A stretch of DNA of 64,000 nt from Rutstroemia sp. NJR-2017a BVV2 (taxonomy: Eukaryota; Ascomycota; Leotiomycetes; Helotiales; Rutstroemiaceae): positions 992,001 to 1,056,000 of the forward strand of contig NJPS01000076.1 of the NCBI GenBank assembly GCA_002946415.1, given 5' to 3'. Numbering within the stretch: position 1 is the first letter of the stretch; every line of letters starts with the position of its first letter. The notes beneath the pieces were generated by a model. It saw only the letters and a list, made by a program, of their open reading frames with translations. It searched no databases and was not told where the DNA came from. A program made the position numbers and the translations under genes. Below, piece by piece: positions 55,262-64,000 of the stretch.

Positions 55262-55364
55262 GGGGCTGTAACTCAGTGGTAGAGTGCCTCGTTTGCACGA
55301 TCTTGTCTTCCGAAAGGATCAGAAAAACTCGATGAAGTCCAGGGTTCGACTCCCTGCCGCTCCA
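55262..55364 (+). tRNA. tRNA-Ala (TGC) with a 31-nt intron
   Basis: The sequence starts GGGGCTGTAACTCAGTGGTA, with a matching D-stem ACTC/GAGT and an internal A-box. The anticodon loop is TTTGCA with TGC at 55294-55296, and an intron at 55298-55328 follows position 37 as eukaryotic tRNA introns do. The T arm is CAGGG-TTCGACT-CCCTG, containing a consensus B-box GGTTCGACTCC, and the acceptor strand is CCGCTCC followed by discriminator A. T-runs at 55368-55371 and just after serve as a Pol III terminator. Two oddities: position 6-67 (T-C) and one anticodon-stem pair do not match, so either folding tolerates them or the intron edges shift slightly. Confidence 0.82.
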
Positions 55365-56021
55365 ATTCTTTTGAATTTTTTTCGTCCTCAACTTCTTTTT
55401 CTCTTTCTCTGTTTTGTGATTTTAATCTTCTTAGGGATATGCTCTCCTACGATCCGGTGGACAATATGATATTTTGCGGTGATAGTGGAGAGCATTAAGC
55501 GAGGAACGGAATTCAATATGGGAAACTTTAGTTGACGACAACCTCGACTCGTTCTTGATACACAGAGACTCGATCATGTGTTTGACAAGCAGATAAATTT
55601 ATAAGTCTAGCATTTCCTGTCTTTTTCTCGTCATGGATATAGCCCTAATAATTACGAGAGATACTGAATGCCACGGCATCGGGCGCTCGTTTTCCCCGTA
55701 GCTAGGCAGGTAGAGTGCAGCAATACGAGCTCGATTGGCAAACCAATGGTGCTAAAACATATCCAAGTAATTTTCAACATTCCTGATATCCCAGTGGAAC
55801 GACTACCACCCTGTTACTGCCACAGATACTAGGAGGATTTAGTCTAATGAGATGCCAGTGGTTATGTTAATAGTTCTTCTCATTTCTATTTTAAGGTTCT
55901 TTCATTATTTTTCTTCCTCAGGGTATATATTATCTCAGTGTACAAACTCCAACACCGAACTGTCTATCTCATAGGTAGACTAGTGCTTAAAACAAATCTT
56001 CTAATCCCCTCTCCCCCCTCC
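55365..56021. other. Intergenic, tRNA 3' flank and surface-protein 3' flank
   Basis: About 660 bases, AT-rich, with the Pol III T-runs at its start. No gene is seen. Confidence 0.5.
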
Positions 56022-57722
56022 TCACTCCTCAATCCTCTCCCACCCCGCCTGAGCCCGCGACCCCAACACCGCCGCCCCCCTCACAATCGGCACCGCATCA
56101 GTACTTGTCGCACTGCCCGACCGCGAACGCTGCGTGCCAATTTCCTTCTTCTTCTCCTTGATAATCGCATACGTATCCGCTATGATCCGGAAACCCGAGT
56201 TCGAAGGCTTGCCATCCGAGAGATTCGTGTTTCCGAGCGAGGACTCGAAAACGGCGGAGGAGCGCTTGGAGGCGCGTTTGCGGAAGAAGTAGATTGCGTA
56301 GGCGAGGATGCCGAGGAAGGCGAGACCTCCCGCGACGGAGCCTCCGATGGTGGCTGCAGATGAACTTTTGTTTGAGGAGGAGTCTTGTTGATTCGATGGC
56401 TGGTCGCTTTGGGTGTGGTTCTGGCTGGAATCCTGGCCTGGATTCGAACTAGTACTCGCACCTTGGCTGGTACTCGATGGTTGAGATTGTGAAGAAGTGG
56501 AGGATGATTGTGGGCTGTCTGGACTGTTTTGATTTTGAGATGCGCTTCCGCTTGATTGGCCTCTCGAAGGTTGCACGGATTGCTGAGAATTGAACGATTG
56601 CTGGGCGGATGTGGAAGCAATTGCGGTTGGTGTGACTGAGGTTATAGCCTGTATAGAGGGAAAGGCAACAATGGAAGTTGAAGCGGGTGGCAGGAATTGC
56701 GGCGGGAGTTGCGGCGGAGCTTGAGATGTGATTACCTGTATCGAGGCAGAAGTCCTCACAGCTATCTCGGTAGCCGAGGAGACCTGTGTCTCTGGCTGGG
56801 TTACTTGCGCAGTTTGCGTCTGAGAAGTTTGTATCCGGGACGTCTGCGACTGAGATTGTTGCGCCTGAGACGTCTGCGACTGAGATTGTTGCGCCTGAGA
56901 CGTCTGCGCTTGAGATGGTCGGGCTTGTGTAGAGCTCGAACCTTTATTACCGTTTGCTGCGGATTGATTCTGTTCCGTCAGACCCGAAGCAGATGCTGCG
57001 GGAGCACCCGCGCTGAAAGTGTTCGATTTCCCAAGCGTGAAGACCTTTTCTGGAATAGAGCAACATTGAAATCCCTGCCCTTCATCACAGCAAAATTGCC
57101 CCAACGAAGGTGAGCCACAAGGCAAAACATCTACAATCCCTGTATCATTAACTGCAGCACAATAAGATCAGTAACCAATTGTCGGCGTATAGTTCGGTCA
57201 ATACTCACCACCTTGACATACATTGGGACAGTCCCATGATTGGAATGTCTGATCGACGCATGAGCGCCGTGTGAACTTGTTCGGATCTTTCTTCGCGACG
57301 CACAACTTATTGGTAGAACAAATTTCGTCTTGTCCACAGCATCTACTTGTGTTATCGTCAGTGAAGCAAGGTATGCCGCTTGGATCCGGGGAACCATTCG
57401 GGAAAAAGCATTGCCCGCCTGCAGCTGCGCTCGATTGTCCTTGACTCTGCTGTGCTCGTAATTGTGGTAACGCTTGACCTGGCTGGCTCTGCTGGCTTTG
57501 AATTGGTGGTCTCTGAGCTTGCTGTGCATTTGTCTGATGCTGCCCTCCGACTCCATCAATGCATTGCTGCAATTGTCGACTACTGACCTGTTCTTCACTC
57601 TGCTGACTATCTTTGCTCAGAGTCTGGCGCCCATTTTGAAACGCGTTGAGATCGTTCGAAATAACTGGAGGTATATGGATGAGCAGGGCTGTTGCCACTG
57701 CTATAATCATTCGAGGTAACAT
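56022..57722 (-). CDS. Mucin-like single-pass cell-surface protein with cysteine-rich ectodomain
   Basis: Two exons, 57722-57209 and 57151-56022, over a 57-nt intron give 547 aa. The order is: signal peptide (MIIAVATALLIHIPPVIS); a Gln-rich region; a cysteine-rich ectodomain with CFFPNGSPDPSGIPC, SRCCGQDEICSTNKLC, then across the intron PCGSPSLGQFCCDEGQGFQCC; a long Ser/Thr/Gln-rich stalk including a 10-residue repeat (SQAQQSQSQT); a membrane helix of about 22 residues (GGSVAGGLAFLGILAYAIYFF, about 438-460); and a basic cytoplasmic tail of about 85 residues. This is the architecture of many ascomycete plasma-membrane proteins, some of them wall-stress sensors, but it lacks a recognised WSC domain. 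The function is unknown; the topology is confidently seen. Confidence 0.82.
56841..56909. repeat. 30-bp tandem repeat inside the surface-protein stalk
   Basis: Two exact 30-bp copies at 56841-56870 and 56871-56900, plus a partial third (9 bases), each coding for a Ser/Gln decapeptide in frame on the minus strand. The unit length is a multiple of three, so copy-number change would alter stalk length without breaking the frame. Confidence 0.95.
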
Positions 57723-59463
57723 TGGTTCTGTTCAGGTTCACATATCATAATGGGGACAATATGCCCTGGGCGGCCTTATCACTGATATGTAGCTACATCT
57801 TCGAAGCTGTGATATCGTTTGAGCCTCCAAGAATGGGAGACTCAAGGCATTTTGCATAGTCTTCATGTTCGGAACCATTTTCATCTGGGGAGCACCTTGC
57901 GCGCGAACATATTGATGGGTCGGGAAATAGTGGGTTTGGCGGGTTTCCGAGCTATAAAACATCGTGGACCGGATACATTCGTGCGCTATTTGGGGATCAT
58001 CCACAGAGATTCTGAGAGTCCGGATTGGGCGATTGCACAATGGGATACATCAAGAGGCTCCACAAGGAAACCAATTGCGAATGATATGAAGAGAAGTATG
58101 CACGGCCTACTTGAATACCAAGGAAGAGAAAGATCAAGAAGGGATGTCGCTGCTCAAAAGTGTCAAACCTACCTATGAGTGTCGAATTAGACGTGCGACT
58201 TCAGATGGACATTCATCTATTCAGTCAATGCCGTGCAGCACAGATTTAGCAGCAACTCGGCCGTAACACGCGTCTCGAGTTTCGGGTAATTTAGTTTCAT
58301 GCGCGCTTCAGCGTCGGGATCACTCTTGGGTGAAACGTATCTCGATCTGATGATTTGCTTCACGATCAAAGAATGTTGGAGGCAGTCAGCCTTGCGGTTG
58401 CCATTGGAGAATCATATTCTGGGATAATGCGCGGCTTCGAGCCAGTCCATGGTAGCATCGACAAGATATCTATCCTGTGCATTCAATGGATCCTCGCACA
58501 TGGAGCACATTCTCGTACGTGTGGCAGCGCTGTAGGACAATAAGCTTTCCCAGAGACTCTCCGGATGCACACATATATTCCGAGAGTATACTGTAGAAGC
58601 AGGCCTGACCCGGCATTAAACGCTGATTGGAGATCTGGACGCTCATTGTCCACGCATTCATCCGGATGCCTGACGTGAACTTCGAGGTTTGATTGGCATG
58701 GACTGGATCGACGCTTCCGATAAATTAAGAGCTTTTGAATCTTTAAAGAAGTCAAAAGAGAATGTGTCTTTCTCTTTCGCATGTCCACGCAAGGAAGATG
58801 AGATGTTGGGGAAGAAGGGTCATTTGGTTCCGATTCGTGTGAAGGACGTGAAAAGATGAAGTCCGTGCTCAACTGTGGCTTGTCATCAGTGGCTTGAGAG
58901 CAGAGAGCACAGGCCATAAGCCGGATACAGATACGGGATCAGACGTCGCATTCAGTTCGTAAATCTCACATCATTGAAAGAAACAAAAATATAAAAAGAT
59001 GCATTTTTTATCATTACGAAGACGAATCGTCATTGTCACAAGATTTCGTGATCCAACCAGTTTTTTCCATACTCTGGCCCCCAGTGGGGGAAGCAAGGAG
59101 AGAGCACACTGGCAATCGGCTCCCAAGAGCAACACAAATCAAATGCTGTCATTGCTATACCTTCAACGTGAAAGAAACCAACACAAAGTACTGTCATGCA
59201 TAAATTCTGGACACCGAGAACAAAGGTGTTCATTCTCATCGACGCACTCAGAAGATGAAAGCAGTACTAAGGAGTCGGAACAAGAAGATATCGATATCCT
59301 GACGTTATTCTTTGTCATGTAGCAAAAGCTATCTCGATCGCTTTCTTTGTCAAGCAATCCCAATAAGTTACCATGCGAATTAAGTAGCTCCTCTGCAGGA
59401 GTTTCACTATCATCACACATTTCAGCGTACATCAAGAGAAAAAGGTTAATCGACCCATCAGCT
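57723..59463. other. Divergent intergenic region between surface protein and coiled-coil membrane protein
   Basis: About 1.7 kb with both promoters. Open frames of up to 144 codons show no recognisable domains or splice logic. Confidence 0.5.
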
Positions 59464-60756
59464 ATGTCTAGCCGCCCAGGATCGACCAGCTATCAAAGAA
59501 TAGCCGGCTCTCCAAGAAAAGCAAGCATTCCAGAATTGCCTCTCTCACCAAGAAAAGTACAATTCCAGTCAGCCGCCGAACAGCGTCTTGACGAAATGGC
59601 CTTTTCCGAGACGCAGCGCCGAAGGTCGTTCGCCAAGCCACCACAGGAGCGCAAAACCAACAGACATTCCACTGGACCTTCTATACTTGTGGATAAAACT
59701 ACTCCTCGTGGAGTGCCCGATGACTTGAGGCTGCCCGACGGTTTCAAGATCAATACTACACGTCCATTGCCTCGACCATCGTCCGGTTCATTCTTCGACA
59801 CTGTTCGTCGTGATTATGGTGTTGACCTTCGCCGCCTTATCAGTCTCATCCCATTGCTGCTTGCAGTATCAGTGGCTCTTTGGTTTTTAACAATATCATC
59901 CAGCACCAAACCTCAAAACCTGGAGGCAGAATACAAGACCAGGGCAGCCCAAAATAACAAGGCAGTCATTGCCATAACAAACGCGTTCGAACGACTTGAT
60001 GATAATGTCAAGCTCACTGTGGATGGCGGCCTTGTCAAATCGGGCCATGTTGAGTTTAGCAAAGCCGCATTGCCAATTGTGGCCCATCGGTCATCGACAT
60101 CGGGCTCTGAGGATTTCAATCGCGGAATCGACATATTTGTAGAAACCAGTCGAGAAGTTGACCGTGCTTGGAGATCTTTCACAGCACAACGTTTAGAAGT
60201 CATTTCTGATGTCATGGGTCGACTGCAAGGATTCAATGATGTCGTGACAAACTCAAACAAGAGTCTCGCCAACTTACATGACGATATTACAAAATTTGTC
60301 AGCCAGGACTTTCATAGCATCTCGACAAGGCTCGAGATGGAAGGGCGACTTCTCTATTGTCAGCTTGAATCGAATAAAGAAGCTCACTGCCCAGAAGGGG
60401 CAAATTTTGTCGATGTATATCGTAATCTACGGAAAGACCTCGAAGGATGGATTCCTGGATTGACCACATCCTCCGACTTCAAAGAATACCGCGATGCAAC
60501 AGCGCGAGCAATCAAAGTGATTGAAGAAACAGCGTCCACTTGGAGTCGCGTACAGAATGACATCAAGAAGGCACAGTCCACTTATGATGAAACAGTTCTG
60601 ACAGATGATCCCGGAAGCATCCAGAAATCCCTTGATAAAGTCCACGAGAAATTGCAGCTGGCACGCGAGAGTCACAAAGGGAGGAACATTTACCTACATA
60701 ATACTTTCCCAGCGAACATCCTCAGGTTGGCACGCGCATTAGCTGCTTACCCTTAA
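59464..60756 (+). CDS. Hypothetical single-pass membrane protein with coiled coil
   Basis: Single exon, 430 aa. The first in-frame ATG (59464, MSSRPGSTSY) was chosen; upstream in-frame sequence has no ATG. Residues 1-120 are basic, Ser/Pro-rich and contain SPRK repeats of a kinase-site kind (AGSPRKAS, PLSPRKVQ), suggesting a cytosolic or nuclear-facing tail. A hydrophobic segment, LISLIPLLLAVSVALWFLTI (about 125-144), is a likely membrane anchor. The remainder is helical and charged with heptad-like stretches (DARAWRSF-type, KVIEETASTWSRVQNDIKKA), probably lumenal or extracellular coiled coil. I recognise no family. The position of the anchor and absence of a signal peptide fit a type II or inner nuclear/ER membrane protein, but this is inference. 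Confidence 0.85.
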   Translation: MSSRPGSTSYQRIAGSPRKASIPELPLSPRKVQFQSAAEQRLDEMAFSETQRRRSFAKPPQERKTNRHSTGPSILVDKTTPRGVPDDLRLPDGFKINTTRPLPRPSSGSFFDTVRRDYGVDLRRLISLIPLLLAVSVALWFLTISSSTKPQNLEAEYKTRAAQNNKAVIAITNAFERLDDNVKLTVDGGLVKSGHVEFSKAALPIVAHRSSTSGSEDFNRGIDIFVETSREVDRAWRSFTAQRLEVISDVMGRLQGFNDVVTNSNKSLANLHDDITKFVSQDFHSISTRLEMEGRLLYCQLESNKEAHCPEGANFVDVYRNLRKDLEGWIPGLTTSSDFKEYRDATARAIKVIEETASTWSRVQNDIKKAQSTYDETVLTDDPGSIQKSLDKVHEKLQLARESHKGRNIYLHNTFPANILRLARALAAYP

Positions 60757-63700
60757 TGCCAAAAATGCGGCCAATGCTAGTTCAAATTTTGTAATTCATC
60801 TCTGCTGAGCGTCGATTCGTTCGTCCTTGGAATGGCTTCACAATTGAAGTGTAAAGATGTGGTTCCACTTGGGTAGCAGGGCTGAGTCAAAGCACAGAAA
60901 GTAGACCTGTCAATACACTAAGACAATGTCAAATAATGCCACTCGAGCAATTGGATACCTTATTCCGGTCACTTGAACTTCTGTGGTCATTAGAAGGAAT
61001 CGGTGGTGATTTGATAGCTGAGAAGCGGCCAAACCACTCTTGTGTCATCAGCGGTGGTAAAAGCTCTTCGAAGTTGTTCGTGTGCGCCCAGTCAAGTGGC
61101 TCGTAGTGAAATTGAGTTAGTTTCGGAATAGAAAAAGTAATAGCAGTTTTGAATGGCATTGCCCTGTTTCCATCTTAGTTGTTGTCGCACTTGGTGACGT
61201 GATGGGCGGTACCCTTCGGTGGCGTAGAGTAGATAATGTTCTGACAGGTATGAATAAGAAAAACCAGGTCACGATAGCTGATGATGAGATCGTCAGCTTA
61301 TAGATGTCAGGTTACATTGCAGCCGGAGCGGGAACATGTGAGACCATGAAGCGGGAGTGAAGCGTAGTGTGTTCCCAGAGCTTTCTCCTTCCTAAACAGT
61401 TTAGAGAGGCATCGACTCTGCCTTAGTGGTGGCGTAAATCGAGTTTGCGGGGTAATGTCCGCCAATATGGCTCACTTAACTTGATAGTTACAAATCATCG
61501 GGGTCGCAATCATGCCAATATTGCATTGGACCATGCCAGACAGCACTTCTCCGCGGGCGGATGCAGGTCTAGCTTCATCAATTGGTAGCCCCGGTAGCGT
61601 CTGACCAAAGTCGTATGGAAGAAACCAAATCCGACCGCAAGGTCAACCCGGAAGTCTGTGCAGGGCAGTGCGAGAGAACGAAAGAAGCGCCCACTGGTCC
61701 GCTGCGTATGCATATTTTCTGCACTGTGTGACACCACACCCCAGCAAGAAAGTCAGCTAGCCATGAATAGCCGCATTCTAAGAACAGCGCTGCAGAGGGA
61801 AGTGTTGCTAGGATCAAACTGGCTTGCATTGATATTAGATGCTCCGTAGATGTTCGCAGCCCAGAAAGTCGAGATATGGTGGTGAATGATGGAATGTAGG
61901 ATGATGCTGCTAGGATTTTTGATGAGAACGATGATTCATAACGCCAAATGTGTACCTTCGTGCTTTCTAATGCGTCGGAAGTGCTGGTCAGATTGTATGT
62001 GAACTCGGAAATGCATCGATTCTTATGAAGTAATGAATTGGAAATTTGAAGTAAACGGGAACCGGTGAAGTGTAAAAACAGGGATCCTGTTTACGTAATT
62101 TCAACGCTTGGAGAAAGGATTGTTCTCATTGGACAGAGCAGTGCCCGTGGCAGTGGCAGGCCGAACAAGCTTCCCTCAAACATTTTCCTATCAAGGTAAG
62201 TTAATCAATTTATCTTTGCCAGGGTAGAACTTGATAGCTGTTTAGCCTTCTCTACGAAATACCTCACAGTTCTTTACGAAGTACGAGTTTGGTCAATTCT
62301 GGTCGCAAAGTGACCGGAATGGTACTAGCCAAAGCTATCATCAACCAGACCGGGATATCGGTGAGGCCATTTATGATCACGCGATTGTTTGACACTGTGA
62401 TGCCCTTTCTCTCCTGTCTTTCCCGCTCGAAGCCGACTCGGGTACCCGATAGAAAAGAGGTGAAGAGGCGAAGATGGAAAAGATGGAAAAGATTGAAAGC
62501 AACAACCATATCAGCCTCAACTGGTCAGCCAAGACGGAAGATATGCTGTAGCCGGGTTGTGCCATGATCCTACCGGTTATCACGACGGAGCGCACGCTCG
62601 CTCGACGAATCATCATGGAACGAGGAACGATCAACTTGAGGTTCTGAGGACTCGCCTTCCTAGTAGATAGACGCTACTCTGTGTTCCAACCTCAATGTGG
62701 AACTCGGCTTTTGAAGAGGATGCGAATACAAGCACGTTCTCAAGCTCTTGGCATAGCTTCTTTGTGCCCTTCTTTGTGCCCTGCCCTTTTGACATCGTGG
62801 ACATCCGGATGTCGCATGGAAATCCCAGTCCCCACGGAGAATTACTTGATGCCCCCCCATTGTTGTCCAAATCATGTCGCCATACATCTAGACTGATAGG
62901 TTTTCCACAGCTTGACCACACTGTGGCACCACCGAGAGACTAAGGAGAAGGCACATGGATACGTTAACATCATATGACTTGTTAGTTACTTGTCGTGCTT
63001 CGTGCTTGTGTGAAATGATCGAGAAAAACTGGGACAACCGGCAATTAAACATTCGATCTATTGGTTAGATTCTTCCAAAACGCTTCCATACTTTGTACTT
63101 TGACACAACGAACGGTTTTGTGGATATTTTCAACACCGACTAGCCACCTAAGGTAGATACTATTACCCAATCCCTCAAACCATCTCATTTGTATTTGCTA
63201 ATTAGTCTGAATAGAGAATCTCTTTTTAATGCAGCGGCATTTTTTTCCCTGCTACGCCCTGTTGATATAAAAATAAACAATTTCATGGCTACCTGCATAC
63301 TGGGCGTGGGAGCGATTATGTCTCCAGTTTTGCCCTTACCTGGCAGAATTATATCATTCTGGATGACACCTCAGGTAGATCATTTCTTAGTTTTCCCTAT
63401 CATTGTCCACCAGATTCATCCAACTACCGCACTCCGTAGCTGCTCCGTACCTGCTCCGTAGCCATCAGGGTTCTGGGTGTGAGGACAAACCGCATGCACA
63501 CAACTCTAAGTAAGCAACAGACGACGGAGCGAGGGGGAAGGTCAGGAGAGATGATATCTGCGGAGATTGATAAGCTGTGTAAGAGATATCTCGCCAGGTA
63601 CAAATTAGGATGAACTGGCGAGTTGTGAGTTATTAGTTGTTGTGCAATGCTGTACTTACGAACGTGCACGTGGTTCGAGTCATGAAGGGCAGTGAAAACA

Positions 63701-64000
63701 GCCAACCAAGCCAACCTTAAGAAATCCGCGCTCTTCTGATTTGCGAACATAGATAGGCAGATTGATTGATGAGTGATGATTGATTGATACCCTGATACGG
63801 TAGATTGCCAGATTTGACGAGATTTCCATAACCTTACTGTAACCTTGCCGTTACCGTCCTCGTCCGTTTTCCCTGTCTAGTATCTTCTTTTGAATTCCTC
63901 ACCGAAAATTGACGTTTTCCTGCTTTCTTCTTTCTTCTTTTCTTCTTCTTCCTTTCAACTGCTGCTAGAGAATCGATTCTGCCCATCTGCTTGCCTCGTC
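60757..64000. other. Gene-poor window end
   Basis: About 3.2 kb without a secure gene. A 76-codon open frame on the minus strand at 61159-60929 is protein-like but isolated. The final 100 bases are strongly CT-rich on the plus strand (listed separately). Confidence 0.5.
63921..63960 (+). promoter_or_regulatory. CT-rich tract, probable promoter or leader of a downstream gene
   Basis: A long pyrimidine run (CTTTCTTCTTTCTTC-type) ends close to the window edge. Such runs commonly sit just before the transcription start or ATG of fungal genes, so a plus-strand gene may begin beyond position 64000. Confidence 0.4.

Noticed and set aside
58483..58917. 144-codon minus-strand open frame
   Set aside because: No recognisable domain; Cys and His scattered without pattern; likely chance.
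61578..61829. Signal-peptide-like start (MQASLILATLPSAALFLE) on the minus strand
   Set aside because: The frame continues only 83 codons with no conserved cysteines, domain or convincing intron to extend it.

Overview
The window is nuclear DNA of a filamentous ascomycete (Pezizomycotina). The evidence is split genes with 45-220 nt GT-AG introns, pyrimidine-rich leaders, and gene families typical of moulds: a questin-oxidase-like protein, an AOX-type GMC oxidoreductase, a CAP59/GT69 mannosyltransferase, an Abp2-family protein and a KDM4-type JmjC/PHD demethylase. Protein flavour would suit Leotiomycetes, but I cannot settle the class by eye. There is no sign of a virus, plasmid or bacterial segment.

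Layout. 0-39 kb is gene-dense and mostly housekeeping. In order: the 3' end of a questin-oxidase-like gene (+); a Rad17 checkpoint clamp loader (-); a 2H phosphoesterase (-); an Abp2-family protein (-); a PMP47-like peroxisomal carrier (+); a RecQ helicase with a RecQ4-like tail (+); a probable mitochondrial NTF2-like protein (-); the Rab GTPase Ypt1 (+); an alcohol-oxidase-like GMC enzyme (-); a KDM4 demethylase (-); a YAG7-like protein (-); CENP-W (-); an M1 aminopeptidase (+); a small secreted cysteine-rich protein (-); and a bHLH factor (-). Several touch one theme, chromosome maintenance (Rad17, Abp2, RecQ, KDM4, CENP-W), but they are separately transcribed and I see no cluster.

39.9-48.7 kb is about 8.9 kb without a supportable gene. 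It is followed by the GT69 glycosyltransferase (-), an Old Yellow Enzyme (-), a sparse tract holding a 35-bp perfect inverted repeat, an intron-containing tRNA-Ala(TGC) gene, a mucin-like membrane protein (-) and a coiled-coil membrane protein (+). The last 3.2 kb is empty and ends in a CT-rich tract that looks like the leader of a gene beyond the window.

Two genes were found only by joining short exons by hand. CENP-W has four exons and encodes 78 aa. The secreted protein carries two copies of a C-x6-C-x13-C-x6-C module; that duplicated module is the best candidate here for something undescribed. All exon joins were checked for reading frame but are predictions without transcript data.
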